From Haliotis asinina (Eukaryota; Mollusca; Gastropoda; Lepetellida; Haliotidae): DNA of 64,000 nt. Made by a program: the position numbers and the translations under genes. Every line of letters begins with the position of its first letter. Position 1 is the first letter of the stretch. This document shows, piece after piece, positions 33,566-46,590 of the stretch. The stretch is taken from contig NC_090288.1 in NCBI RefSeq assembly GCF_037392515.1, forward strand, positions 1,116,001-1,180,000, written 5' to 3'. The notes under the pieces are model-generated. The model worked only from the letters and a program-made list of their open reading frames with translations, ran no database searches and had not been told where the DNA came from.

Positions 33566-36500
33566 AGTCGTCGGAAGGGCTATTCTTTAGTTCAGTCAAC
33601 TGTTCTTGATGATTCCAGGTATGTAATAATGAAAGTAGGAAATTCAGAAATGGTGTCCATTCTGGCTAGTGGTTTATTTTTAAAACGTGAGTGTTAATAT
33701 TTTGTAGTTATTGATGTTTATATATTTTAGTGTTATTTCTATATCTGGTTCCTGCAGAAATAAGTTTAACTCTCAAGGTAACTGTATAATCAAATTTAAT
33801 ATTGTTTCTTTTGTTATGTGAAAAAAGGTACAATATAAAATATTAAATACATTATTCCAATCTTGAGTAAGTATGTAGACCATGTTTGAAAGAGCATTTG
33901 CAACCAACTATTGCATAATGTTAACAAGTATTTAGAACAATACAAATTATTTTGTATTATTAGTATTGTGTATCTCCATTTTCAGATCAAGAGATGTACT
34001 GTCGGACAGAGCGTGGAAGTCATTCTTCATTGACCTCAGTGATGACCCTACAGATAACCCATGTCAAGAAGCAACAGATTCTGATAGTTGTTCAGCAGAT
34101 GAATTCTTAGTTATTTTGGACAAAGTTCACCAGTATCATCCAGACAACAATGTGGATGAATTTGTTGATGGCACCATGTGGTACCACAGGTACCAGGAAT
34201 ATTTGAATTTGAAAAAGGAGCTGCTTCAGCATGTAGATGAGCTTGGTAATTTTACAATTGCAAGAAACCAACGTGAAAACATCACAATTGTGCAGTTTTA
34301 TGACAGTGACTTAGGCTCAGTCCAGCTTTCAGTAGTCATCAAGCCATCCTTTACAGCAGCCATATATGCGCATCGACGTGACATTGGCCCAAATCATGAA
34401 TTCTGGATTGGTTTACCTTCATTTTTCTCCATTCTTAATGATGTGAAAAAACTTCTATCAAAACTGTCTACATACCATGTTTGTGTTGACAATTACGAAG
34501 ACAGATTTGTAGACATGATTCCGGTTGGTGCAGGGTTAAGTAGAGGAGCTATTTCAGCAATATCTGCCTACCGAGAAGGAGAGTTTGGAGCTAACATAAC
34601 TGGAATTGCTGATACTTCTACCATCCGATCCATGAAATGTCAGTTCCTGGTGTCTCAGAGAGACCGTTGTAGCCATTGCAGTAAATACAGAGCCACACTC
34701 CGAGCAAATGCCAGAAGAGACTGAAAAACAGAAACCAAATAACTTTTGTCACACGACTCATAACAACATGTCGAAGAATGAAGTCATAGAAAAGTACCTA
34801 ATGATGAAAAGTCGAATGTCGAAATTCCATTCAGCTTGAAATGGAGCGTTTAAGAAAAAACATATCCAAGAATATTACTCAGAAAGGTCTTCACGTAAGT
34901 GCTTCATCTAACTCAGAATTCCAGAAGCTCTTGATGGAACACTCGGATGAAGTATGTCATAATTACCCCGATGAAACATCTATTCAGAGACCTTTCTGGG
35001 AGCAGCAGAAACAATAGAGTGACGTCAAAGACAAACGCACAATGAGATGGCATCCAATGGTAATTAAATGGTGTCTCTACATGCGAAGTAGAAGTCGAAA
35101 GGCTTATGACATTGCTGGCAAGTCGTGCTTCATATTATTCCCAAGCAAAAGGACATTGTATGATTATTCCCATGCTCTTCCACGTTCACTTGGCTTTGAT
35201 TCCAGTTATTCAAAACATTTAGAAGGAGAATCCAAGTCACCTCGAATGTTAGACATTGAGGCAAAATCCTATGTTGGCATTCTTCAGGATGAAGTAAAAG
35301 TGTCTGAAGGTCTTGTATATGCCAAAAACACTGGAGAACTGGTTGATTATGTTGATCTTGACAGAGTTGGCCATGCCTTGCTCTGTTTAGAGGAGGTTAT
35401 TACAGGCAGTAAACCTCAACTAGCAAATACAATGTTCGTCCCCATGATCCGTGGTATTGTGGCAGATCTGAAATACCCATATGCAGCCTTTGCCACTGGG
35501 GGTGTAAGTGCCGATTACCTATTTCCAATACTTAGGGGAGCTGTTATTAATTTGCAAACAATTGGATTGAAGCCGCTTTTTATAACCTGTGATAGATCTT
35601 CACTCAACCGAAGGTTCTTCAGCTTGCACGAAGTACCACAGGTGAATACTTTCTACTGGACGTGGAATCCCTACTGTCGTCCATGCAGGAAAGTTTACTT
35701 CATTTCAGATGTTCCTCATCTTATCAAGACCACCAGAAACTGTTTTTCGAATTCAGGATCCCACAAAATGACCAGAGATCTGTGGAAGGATGGCCGTGAC
35801 ATCAGTTGGATCAATATTTTGAGGTTGTATGAAGAACATGTAGAAAAAGCCTTGTTTTGCAAGACATACAAGCTTACTAGAGACCATGTAGATTTGCCAC
35901 CATACACAGCCGTGAAAGTCAACCCGTTAGCACAGATATTTAGCAGCTCTGTTGCAAATGCTATGGAGGAACCATATGGGTACCCAGTCAGAGAAACTGT
36001 GAACCTAATTGGACATATGAACCGTTTTTTATTGTCTCAACACAAGGAGTTTGCAGGAAGGAAACATAACTCGGAACAGTGACAAACAAGAGTACCGAAA
36101 TGTTCACGACACCAGAGTGGATTATCTTGTTAATGACTTCTTGAATTTTTTCAAAGCCTGGGAGGATAGTGTTATGCAACGGCCAGGGCAATTTACTTCC
36201 ACCCAAAGCAAATGTATGATGCTCACACATGTCATCAAACACTGAAAGGACTTACAATATATGTATATTCCACTGTAGGGCGTGTGCGATTCATGCTTGC
36301 TGCAGGTGCAGAATTTGTTCTAACTCACCGATTTAATCAGGACCCTGTAGAAGAACAGTTTAGACATAAAGGAGGCGCAAATGACAATCCATCAGTTTAC
36401 GCTGTCAAACAGAACTTTTCACAGATAACGGTCATTGGTTCATCTGTGCTCCAACCAATACGTGGCAACATATCCAACAAGAGACCACACCCTACCATGA

Positions 36501-36850
36501 CAGTTGATGATGAAGCACTCCCTAGGCGCATGTGTAATGTGTTTTACTTTAGTAATAAAAGGATAGACAAATGTATAATCTCAACACTCCATCTCCCATA
36601 CCACTGGCGTACCGCTCAGTAAAAGTATCTGTTGTAATTGTGGCACTGTAACTTAAATTTGTTGACTCTTATATAGGAAAAACACAAGACCAAACTGAAG
36701 ATTGAATTATTACATACAAATGATATGTAATATATTTTACATATGATTCTCATTTTTGAACAGATCATTGCATTTTTTTTATTACATGTTGCTGATGCTA
36801 ATGTCACTCTCACCTGGATTTTCATGTGTGTGCAAAATGTATACATACAA
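33566..36850 (+). mobile_element. P/THAP9-type DNA transposon, broken
   Basis: Boundaries are approximate; I could not identify terminal inverted repeats. The left limit is where unit 3 homology stops. The transposase coding region runs from about 33,986 to 36,622. A candidate upstream exon may lie near 33,560-33,620 (CAG/GTATGT) or 33,689 (GTGAGT donor), followed by an intron ending in CCATTTTCAG at 33,985. AT-rich imperfect palindromes occur near 36,715-36,755. Confidence 0.6.
33986..36622 (+). pseudogene. P-element-like (THAP9-related) transposase, broken
   Basis: The first frame (33,986-34,724) is the region before the catalytic core and ends in a Cys-containing segment (CSHCSKYRA). A frame change follows near 34,730. 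A coiled region and then the RNase H-like core (RWHPMVIKWCLYMR) begin near 34,860, interrupted by a TAG at 35015-35017. Candidate catalytic residues are Asp in LQDEVKV (about 35,290), Asp in ISDVPHL (about 35,705) and the Asp/Glu of FNQDPVEEQF (about 36,335), matching the P-family pattern as I remember it. Further frame changes lie near 36,060 and 36,240, and about three residues are missing just after EEQF. No THAP zinc finger is seen upstream. Function in its intact relatives: cut-and-paste transposition. Confidence 0.7.
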
Positions 36851-37927
36851 GCTATTGTTATAATTAACCACCCATATTAAATAGTCTCATAAAAGTGTCT
36901 ATGACTATTCTCTCATTGATGATTACAGTAAATTGTCTCTTGATTTTAAGATTTTTCTGAGTTACTGGCTGTTTTTCCCTTCACTAGATTTTCTCTCGAT
37001 TTTTTTCTCTTTCTGGTGTTGGCGCTTCACATATTGGCCACGGCCCCACCACGCACATTCAGGAACAAAGAGACTAGAAATTTTAACAGTTGTAACTTTA
37101 GTTTTTCTTCGCACATGATTAACTTGTCCCAGTAGAACATGACCATGGGGTTAGTCAGAATAGTTTCTTTCAGTTTACCACATTGAAGTTAGTGAGCACT
37201 AGGGTTGGACAGATCCTAACTACTGTTTCAACTGATCTCAAAAGAAGAAAGCAACAATCACTTGGAAGTGTAAGGCCACCCCTGTTGATTTTTTCTGTCC
37301 ATCTTGAAAAGGTCGGAATGTATCCTTCCTTGGATTCTCTTTTCGCATGAAGGCCCTCGATGAGAGCCTCTATGTTTTGACCACCTACTGGTTTCTTTTT
37401 GAGCATTGCATGGACAATATAAGACTTTTGAAGATTGTTTTTCATCGGGTTTGAAGCTGTGTTGCTTGTTGGTGGTGTTCTTTTGTCTGTGCTCATAAGC
37501 TGAAATCAGGAGGATAGCTATATTTAATAATTTAAGATGTGATAGAGACCGTGGGTAGAAATTATGGAAATTAAAATTTAGTGTACTATTCACTTCAAAG
37601 ATGTCTAAAATACCAGTTAACAACTTTATTTTAAGATTGTATACACTGTACAGAATTGTATGATTTTATGTTTTCCATTTACAGTCAGTCCTCAATGGAC
37701 AACACAACTATCCAGATTGTGTTGCAAGATGTTTATCAGTTATCACGGCGTAATATGTTAATATTATAGTATATTCTTTGGTCTTAAGCTCAATTTCAAT
37801 ATCACTTTTAAGTTTCATTACAATGATTGATATTCATAAATTACATGTGAAGAAATTATGAAAATTATAATCAAATGTACAATTCAAATTATGCGTATCT
37901 AAGATATTGGTTTTAAACTAAAGAGCT
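36851..37927. other. Intergenic stretch with one possible transposase fragment
   Basis: Mostly AT-rich and without a clear gene. Bases 37640-37740 (acceptor-like TTTACAG, then AATGGACAACA...) resemble 48310-48400, so a short dispersed repeat occurs on both sides of the LTR element. Confidence 0.4.
37170..37496 (-). pseudogene. Unassigned 108-codon open frame, possibly the C-terminal part of a transposase
   Basis: The segment INRGGLTLPSDCC followed by SVETVVRICP recalls the C-terminal part of P-type transposases, in which an RGGL motif precedes a helix with VVR. It lies opposite in strand to the P-type element beside it. There is no start context or partner exon that I trust. Confidence 0.25.
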
Positions 37928-38846
37928 TGTAACAGTTTACTGGGGTAAAATGAGGAAGTTGTTCTTCAGTTAAATACTAGTATAAGTGGATCACTCTCAC
38001 TTTACCCTGTTAATTACAGTTTTTTCTGATTAATAAATAACATGATCACGAATGGTTGAAACAATGAACAAGAATTTATTACATATAAATTTATATGAAT
38101 TAATAATGACATTAAAGATGACGTTTTCCCCAAAACGAAATACCAAGAGCAGTTTTCAATCTCTACAGTCAGTCATAGACGATTTATGGGACGCTTCACT
38201 CAATTTAAATATCGACGAGTGTAATCGTCTATGAATAACAGTCTCACGCAAAGCTTGGGCAGTAAAACACTTACATTTGTAGTGTTGCACACGGTAGATA
38301 GCGACAAAATATCTTCTCAACGGAAATACTGGCATGCACCGCAGTTAGTCAACGACTACAACTGTCAAGAACTGTTAACTGACGAGAGTTACGTCACAGT
38401 CCTCTTGACGTAATATATTTACATAAACAAGCAAAATATTTTAATTTCCTATTGGTGCAGTACTATTACATGTAGAGCGTTATGAGTCTCAATATAAATA
38501 CGGAAATGCCTTTTGATGCTCAAAATATAGAATTTGCAAAAGTAATTTTGTCAACGAACTGTGTACACATAACATCATCAATATGGCCGCCTCCATGGAT
38601 AACATTGCCGAAGCAATAACTCTGACAAAACGGCAGTTAAATATAATTTTTTGTCAGGTAACAAGGATATGCATTAGAGTGTACATAACACTGAATATCA
38701 ATTGAATGTCATTTAAACTGTATTATGTCTCCTAATCTAAAGACTGAGGACAAATGCGATGACGCTCCCTGCCACTATGTCAATATGGGCATACTCGTCG
38801 CATGCAAACACCCCGAGGCCAAATGCCAACTTGGGCTGTATATTAC
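37928..38846 (-). repeat. Left LTR (3' LTR of the minus-strand element)
   Basis: Aligns over its whole length to 45645-46590. On the minus strand it runs TG...CA. A segment of about 22 bp and another of about 11 bp present in the right LTR are missing here. Confidence 0.85.
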
Positions 38847-39284
38847 AATATCCCCCTCTTTATAAATAAATCGTCCTCGATTTAACCTCTTACTTTATAA
38901 ATCTTGTTGAATGTCGAACATAAATATATACATATACATTGTTAAATAATCATGTGCATCATCATAGTGAGTGAAGTCTTATGCCGAGCTCAGGAATGTT
39001 CCCGCCATATGGCGGCGGTCTGTAAAATACGAGTCTGAACCAGACAATCCAATAAAAATTTAAAAACAATCCAATAAAACAATAAAACTTAAATCTTTCA
39101 CAGTCCCAGAATAAACACAGTTCCAAAAAGGCAAGGTCCACTAGTTCCACACAGAGATTGTTCCAGAGATATGTAGAGACTGAGAGATGGTTCCACATAG
39201 TCATTCAACAAGTCCAGAGATAGTTCCAGGGTTGCCAAGAATAATGGTAGCCTACTTGCTCATTATTCGGATGTAGGCATCCGC

Positions 39285-40043
39285 TTATCGATGCAAAGTT
39301 AACTGTTCATTAAATCTTCTGTCCTCAGCCTCATAAAGGACAGCCATTGCTTCTCGCTCAGACCGGATGAAATCGTCCAGTGCTGGTCTGGTAAGAGGAA
39401 TGTCAAAGGTGGTAGGCCAGCTGGGAACTGACCTGGCTATCTGTCTCTCCAGCTGAGACACCTGACATTTCAGGGCCTGTATCTCTACTTGGGCTCGATC
39501 ATAGGCCAGTTCCCACTGGTTAGGAGTAACTTCACCAATGGAAACTGGTTCACTCTCCCTCTGAGTTGACTCAGGAGCAGACTTGACGTTTACCAGTTCT
39601 ACTGGTATCTCCTTTTGTTGTGGTTGGGAACTTGCTAGGGTAGATCTGATTCCCTTCTTTGACTTACCCGCCGGGAAGGTCCATTTTCCTGGATCCCTGA
39701 AAGCTCTATTTGTTGCCACAGTGGTTCGGGCCTTTCTGCAAACCTGCATCATTTTCTTTGGATTGGCTCGCTTGTTAGTGTGATGCCTCATATAGTGTCG
39801 GGTCAAGTCCGGGAAGATGTTGTATGTCGCTCGGCAATCCAGGACAGGACAATGGAATGTGGTCAACTGAGGTCTATGTCTCATTGTCCAGTGACGCTGA
39901 AATGCCGGAAGATGAGTGAATATACTTCTCTCCGGACATGCCGGGCAATCCATTCCTGAGTTAAAATGTATTTCCTGCTCCTCATCTGTTGGAAGGTCCA
40001 TATCAATGTTTGTGTCCCCATCCAAGATGAGAACCTCCTCCAC
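39285..40043 (-). CDS. Accessory C2H2 zinc-finger ORF inside the LTR element (252 aa)
   Basis: It lies between integrase and the 3' LTR, on the same strand as gag-pol. The N-terminal part is acidic (DGDTNIDMDLPTDEEQE). Two C2H2-like fingers follow: CPACPERSIFTHLPAFQRHW with MRH, and FHCPVLDCRATYNIFPDLTRH with MRHH. A basic Lys/Arg-rich stretch (about residues 90-130) could be a nuclear-localisation segment. A helical, possibly coiled-coil region (about 185-205, ELAYDRAQVEIQALKCQVSQ) comes next. It is the longest undamaged frame in this part of the element. The role is unknown; DNA targeting or nucleic-acid chaperoning is speculative. Confidence 0.6.
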   Translation of the reverse strand: MEEVLILDGDTNIDMDLPTDEEQEIHFNSGMDCPACPERSIFTHLPAFQRHWTMRHRPQLTTFHCPVLDCRATYNIFPDLTRHYMRHHTNKRANPKKMMQVCRKARTTVATNRAFRDPGKWTFPAGKSKKGIRSTLASSQPQQKEIPVELVNVKSAPESTQRESEPVSIGEVTPNQWELAYDRAQVEIQALKCQVSQLERQIARSVPSWPTTFDIPLTRPALDDFIRSEREAMAVLYEAEDRRFNEQLTLHR

Positions 40044-40833
40044 TGGGGAGGGTGAGGTGACAGATTTTTCAGCCCTGAAGATGCAAATTTACATATTACA
40101 TAGTGGATAGGATGATATAATTTAAAGGTTTGTTCTGAATAAGGTAACGAGAGAGAGATCCATTCCCTATGTTATTCCAGCAATAACATATCCTACGAAT
40201 CGTACTGAAAATTAAGTTTATCCAACATCTACTCACAGTGGGATTTTTAGCTCAGACATTCTAATGTTTAGGCCCTTAGAAATACTGATGGAAAGCGTCC
40301 AACACGCCTAAAGTTTAAATCTGTACAGGTTTGTAAGCTTCCAAACACTAGATTTTAGTTTTCATCACTCTGTTCTCTACCACCTTAAGTACGTAGACTG
40401 ATAATTTTGAATTTTGATTTTAACGTACTGATCTTAACTCTAATCTCAGACTGTTTCTGGAATACGGAAACAACAGGTGGATGTCTCAAGCCTGCTGCTT
40501 GGAAGTCCACTATATAGGTGGATCACTCCCCAAGTATGGTAACTACCGGTCAGTATACACAACCTTGGGTGTCTTATTTGGTCCATTCTGGATACGGTAG
40601 GTGACGTCATCAATTTGTTTGATGACTACCCAAACCTTTGACCATTTTGGAGTGAGTTTGTAGCTGAGGTTAGTGGCTTTGTGGGGCTTAAATAACCATA
40701 CTGGTTGCCCTACTTTGAGTCTGGACTCTTTACTTCCCTAGTCAAAACGTTTTTTCCGCACCTCAGAAGAACATTTGAGACTTCTTCTGGCAGTTTCAAA
40801 AGCTTTTTGAAACTGTTGCTTGATCTCTTTCAC

Positions 40834-43800
40834 CTATTCTTCTCTGGTGATGGAATTCTCCTTCGGATCACCAGTTACCAGGTGAAATGGCATTCGCACC
40901 TCTGAACCAAATACTAATTTATTTGGCGTGCAGCCAGTTGATTCATGCTTTGAACTTCTGTATGCAGCCATCACAAAGGGGAGATATTTGTCCCAAGACT
41001 TCGGCCTCCCTTCGGTATATATACTTAGCATTGCAGCTAGTGTGCGGTTAAAACGTTCGACCTGACCGTTAGCCTGAGATCTAAGAGAGGTTGTTCTGGT
41101 TTTCACCACTCCCAGCAATTTACATAGCTCTTGGAAAAGTGTAGCTTCATATTGTCTACCCTGATCGCTATGTAAGATTTTTGGGGTACCAAACCGGCAT
41201 ATCCACTCTTCCACCACTTTCTTAGCCACCGTTTTAGCCTCGATATTTGGTATGGCATAGGCCTCTGTCCACTTCGTGAAAGAATCTGTGACCACGAGAA
41301 CATATTTATTTCCCGCAGTTGTTTTTTCCAAGGGACCCATGATATCCGTTGTCAGTCTCTGGGTGAGCCAGTTATATATTCCTTCATGGGTGCTTTCTGC
41401 TTTTTAGGTGTTTTCCTGGCCACACATTTGTCACAATGTAGACAGTGGTCTCTGACATCAGCCTTCATTCCAACCCAGTAGAACGACTATTCGAGCTTTG
41501 CAAAAGTCTTAGAAACACCAAGGTGGCCTCCCAAAGGCGAGTCATGACAACCTTTAAGGATGAATCTTCTCTTAACAGCTGGTACAACAATGAGCCAGCG
41601 CCATTCCTTACCATCATTACTTTCCCATCTACGATGAAGAACTCCTTGTCGTATAGACAAACGATCAAATTGACCCCATAATGCTTTGCAAGCATCAGAG
41701 CATCCTGAAACAGTTTCCCATTCCGGACATTGATTCTGCTGTCTAGCCTTAAAAATAAGACTGATGTCAGGATCCTGTATTTGCATGTCTTTAAGCTCTT
41801 CCTTTCCAAATGTTATGTCATTCTGTTTTGCAGATTGGGATCTGGTGATGGCGGAGCAAACAGCACTTGCCTCAGCAACACTGCATGGTCCTTCCTCCCT
41901 GTGACATTGCGGACACGGGGTACAAGGTCGGCGACTTAGGGCGTCAGCATTCCAGTGAATTCGGCCGGGTCTATGAACTTCTGTCAAGTCATAGTTACCT
42001 AATTCCTGTAACCATCGAGCCATTTGATTGACTGGCCTCTTGATGCGCTTAGCCCATGCGACTGCAGAATTGTCCGTTCTGATGGTAACAGGCCTACCGA
42101 AGACATATGGATGCCAATGGCGACAAGCTGCCATTACTGCCAACAGCTCACGATGAGTAACACAGCAGTTCTTTTCTGCTGGTGTGAGACATTTACTGTA
42201 GTAACCCAGCACCACCTCTCTGCCATTTTGATTCTGTGACAGGACAGCTCCAAGACCATCACCTGATGCATCACTGTCGATGGTGATTTCGCCTTGTCTT
42301 GTGGGAAAACCAAGGATAGGGGCTGAAGTGAGAGTCCACTGGAACTCAACCAACGGACTGGAAAGTTTTGTCAGCGGTCTTGCAATTTTTGAAAAATCTT
42401 TTATGAATTTTCGATAGTAATTGGCTAGCCCCAGAAATTGTTGAATCTGTTTTCTAGATTTGGGAGTTGGCCAGGACCTCACAGTCTCAATTTTCTCTGG
42501 CTGGGTGTGTACGCCGTCAGTTGAAATGACATGACCCAGAAAGTCCACTCTCCCCTTGAAGAAATGACACTTCTTTGGCTTTAATTTAAGGCCCGACGAA
42601 GAAGATCCGAGAGTGTTTTCAAGAAAATCAGTACTTGATTGAAATCTTGCCCAAACACTATTATGCCATCTTGGAAACAGAGACATTCGTTCCATTGGTG
42701 ACCTCTGAGAATCATCTCCATGAGCCTTTCGAACGTGGAAGGAGCATTGCAGAGACCAAATGGCATAACATTCCATTCAAACAAGCCGAAACGTGTTACA
42801 AAAGCTGTTTTCTCACGATCACGTGAATCAATCTCGACTTGCCAGTAGCCCGCTTGTAAATCCATGGTACAATACATTCTTACCCCCAAGGCTATCAATA
42901 CAGTCATCAATACGAGGCAAAGGATATGAGTCTTTTCTAGTGTGCTCATTTAAAACGTGAAAATCACAACAGTATCTCCAACGACCATCCTTGCGTTGAA
43001 GAAGAACTGTTGGGGAAGCCCATGGACTACTGGATGGTTGTATGACACCTTGTTCCAACATTCGATTGACTTCCTTCTCCTCTGCTTCTTGTTTAGCAAG
43101 GGTTTGACGGCGAGGGGATTGTTTGACTGGTCTCGCATCACCAGTGTCAATGCGGTGTTTCACTAAGTTGGTACATCCAAGATCATCCTCATTCTTAGCA
43201 AAAGTATCCCTATAATTGTATAGAAAATCTCGAAGCTTTTCTTGCTGGCTTGCATCCAGATTAACCCTGCTTCGGTCAAACAAATCTGGTAAATGATCAG
43301 GTACCTTAGCATTGATAACTCGGACACGTGAGACTCTCTTGTTCTTAGCATGTTTGTTTGGAACTAAGTTTACATTTTCACACTGTCCCAGGATTCTACC
43401 TTTAGCTAGGATATATTCTTTATCAAGAACATTGATGAATAATAATGATTAATAACTACTGAATGTCCCATCACTAACCCATGTACAAATAACATGTCTT
43501 TGCAGGGTTCTATGAGGATAGAGGACTGGTCTCTCTGACTCGCAGGCAAGCTAACTTGGACATAGGATACAACTGAGGTGGCAACGAGGCATCATCTGCA
43601 ACTATGACAGTGGTGTCTGTGCCAACCATTGGCATCCATCTGCCGCGCAACTGGATTCTCGACCCAGCAATGTCGGTCACACCTTCAAGTCTCTCTAACA
43701 CATCTATTCCAAGAATGCCATCGCACTCATGAGAGTTATCTACCTCTGCAATAATGAATTCCTCCTTAGTAGGGCTTAAATCATCTCCCAGAAAGACAGA

Positions 43801-44226
43801 TGTTTGGAAAATCCCTATAGCCTTGAACAAAGTTCCATTCACAGCCTCAAGCATCAGGTCAATAAGTTTAATAGCTGTAGAGGAGGACAAACGCTTGCTT
43901 GCAGCATGAGACAACAGAGACACTTGACTACCAGTGTCAACAAGTAAGGTGAAATAAGTTTGACCTATCCTTAAGTTAACAAATTGGCCCTTATCACCTA
44001 TTTTAAAACAAGTTTGGAAATCTGCTTTGACAGCAACTGGGTCAGGTGGATTGTGTTGAGGATTATTTGGAATTATCTCCTTTTCATTGGAAAACACACA
44101 AATCCCACTTTCCACCTGACCACTGGTTTTAACTGAGTTAGGATTTGTGGTCCCATTATCTGGTTTATTCTCCACTGCATCCGACCTACTTCCGGGCCAG
44201 TGGATAACCGTTTCCCTGACAGCCAT
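40834..44226 (-). mobile_element. Pol region of the LTR element: protease, RT, RNase H, integrase
   Basis: Motifs in order are the protease LLVDTGSQ; RT with MDLQAGYWQVEID and MPFGLCNAPSTFE; RNase H with TIDSDASGDGLGAVLSQ and later ALSRRPC; and the integrase core with VVTDSFTKWTEAYAIP, LHSDQG and NGQVERFNRTL. This order is diagnostic of Ty3/Gypsy. The region is broken. Confidence 0.8.
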
Positions 44227-45567
44227 TCCCCTGGTTATTCAGAGGACACTCAGAAGCCCAATGACCTGTCTGTTTACACTGAAAACAGGCATCTTTATCT
44301 CTCCGGCTCGTACTCGGTGAGCGAGATTCACTCCACTGACCGGAATTGTCTCTCTTCCGTTGAGACTGAGACCGATTTTGCCTGTCTTTATTGTGATTGT
44401 AGTATTGTCTTCCTCCTTCAAATCGCGTTCGAGAACAGGAACTGTGAAACTGCATGGCAGCAAGTTTTTCCACAGTCTTCTGGAGGCTTGATAACTGTTC
44501 AGTAAGAGAATCGATTTTCTTATTCACTGTAGAACTTTCCAACTCAAACTGAACTCTCTTCTCTCGAGAAGGATATGGACTGACAGATCTCACAGATCTA
44601 TTTGAACCTGGTTTACCAACAACAGACTCGTAAAGTTCTGCGACTTCAATAGCATCTTGAAGAGTGCAGACACCTCTATCAAGGAATCTGAGTCTTAAGT
44701 CTTTATCGACTGCTCTTTTAGGTGCATCTCAAAAGGTAGATCTGGATAGGCTCCCAAAGCCAAATGCCAGATATCGTCACACATTTCAGCGATATTCTCG
44801 CCAGGTTTACGGCGTCTCATCATGAGCTCTTCTCGTTTGACATCAGGGATACAAGTTCCATACCGTCTTCTTAATTGATTGGACAGCCATTGATAGTCCA
44901 AACGCTCTCTCACAGGTAAACCTGCATAGAAACGTTGTGCTACCCCATCCAGAGCACATCCCAACATCTGAGCAGCCTGGGTATTGTCCCAATTGGACTG
45001 ATTAGCAATATTGATAAACCTGGCTTCAAAAACCGGAAAATCACCAGTTCTGTTGAAATTGGGCAACTGCAGAGAAATTCTACCAATGGAATTATTTCCC
45101 CTTGAGGTACCTTTATCCATGGAATCTATTCTCTGAGACAAACGTAGAACACAGATGGACAACTGTGACACCAGACCCACAAGATTTGGATCTGAACTCC
45201 CTACTGGGTGTGGCGGATTGTACAAAGGTGTAGCATGGATAAACTTGTCCTGAGATTGGAGCTCAGGATGAAAACCATTATTCACTGGAGAATGAATGGA
45301 TGTGTTTGAACTATGCACCTCAACTGGGGAAAGCTGAGTTGGTACACTACCAGCTACAATCTCAGACCCAGCCCTATAGGCATTATCTGGAGAAGTATTG
45401 ATCTCAGAGTGTAACTCTGGAAAACTGTGCATTTGTCGAGAACGCAAATTACCAGCTGGACCCTCCACAGGGTTTACTCTCCATAGATCAGGGTTTTTCT
45501 GACTGTGAAGCTCCATCTTTATGTTAGGGAAAATGTTACTTGAAATTAGAATAAAAGTTGGGAACAT
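44186..45567 (-). mobile_element. Gag region of the LTR element, with zinc knuckle
   Basis: The capsid-like part includes a segment with FPVFEARFINIA and a downstream helix-rich region, as in Ty3/Gypsy Gag. A CCHC knuckle (CFQCKQTGHWASEC) marks nucleocapsid. A basic linker lies between them. It is a fossil part of the element described above. Confidence 0.75.
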
Positions 45568-45644
45568 TCTATGTTTTAATCAAGTTATTTACAAAATATT
45601 TCTTTGATCCACAAGAAGGGATCCCACCGGTGCCACCATAAAAC

Positions 45645-46590
45645 TGTAACGGTCTACTGGGGTAAAATGAGGAAGTTGTTCTTCAGTTAAATACTAGTAT
45701 AAGTAGCCTGCTGGTTCTGTGGATCACTCTCACTTTACCCTGTTAATTACAGTTTTTTCTGATTAATAAATAACTTGATCACGAATGGTTGAAACAATGA
45801 ACAAGAATTTATTACATATAAATTTATATGAATTAATAATGACAAACATTAAAGATGACGTTTTCCCCAAAGTGAAATACCAAGAGCAGTTTTCAATCTC
45901 TACAGTCAGTCATAGAAGATTTATGGGACGCTTCACTCAATTTAAATATCGACGAGTGTAATCGTCTATGAATAACAGTCTCAAGCAAAGCTTGGGCAGT
46001 AAAACACTTACATTTGTAGTGCTGCACACGGTAGATAGCGACAAAATATCCTCTCAACGGAAATACTGGCATGCACCGCAGTTAGTCAACGACTACAACT
46101 GTCAAGAACTGCCAACTGACGAGAGTTACGTCACAGTCCTCTTGACGTAATATGTTTACATAAACAAGCAAAATATTTTAATTTCCTATTGGTGCAGTAC
46201 TATTACATGTAGAGCGTTATGAGTCTCAATATAAATACGGAAATGCCTTTTGATGCTCAAAATATAATATTTGCAAAAGTAATTTTGTCAACGAACTGTG
46301 TACACATAAACTCATGACGCCATCATCAATATGGCCGCCTCCATGGATAACATTGCTGAAGCAATAACTCTGACAAAACGGCAGTTAAATATAAGTTTTT
46401 ATCAGGTAACAAGGATATGCATTAGAGTGTACATAACACTGAATATCAATTGAATGTCATTTAAACTGTATTATGTCTCCTAATCTAAAGACTGAGGACA
46501 AATGCGATGACGCTCCCTGCCACTATGTCAATATGGGAATACTCGTAGCATGCAAACACCCCGAGGCCAAATGCCAACTTGGGCTGTATA
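45645..46590 (-). repeat. Right LTR (5' LTR of the minus-strand element)
   Basis: Aligns to the left LTR. Its outer end is less clear than its inner end. Just inside it, near 45,620-45,640, lies a TGG-starting stretch on the minus strand that fits a tRNA primer-binding site. Confidence 0.8.

Larger units (their letters stand above)
37928..46590 (-). mobile_element. Ty3/Gypsy-type LTR retrotransposon (fossil, whole in layout, broken)
   Basis: It is read on the minus strand. Two LTRs of about 0.92-0.95 kb bound it. From right to left it has a gag-like region, a CCHC zinc knuckle, an aspartic protease (DTGS motif), reverse transcriptase, RNase H and integrase, the Ty3/Gypsy (Metaviridae) order, then an extra ORF with C2H2 zinc fingers. 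All parts are present, so the element looks complete in layout, but the coding region carries a handful of breaks and is not functional. The LTRs differ by only scattered changes and two short indels, so the insertion is fairly young. No envelope gene is seen. I could not find a clear target-site duplication. Confidence 0.85.

Noticed and set aside
38052-38413. 60-codon frames inside the left LTR (and 45,968-46,150 in the right LTR)
   Set aside because: They lie wholly in LTR sequence on the strand opposite to the element and have no domain.
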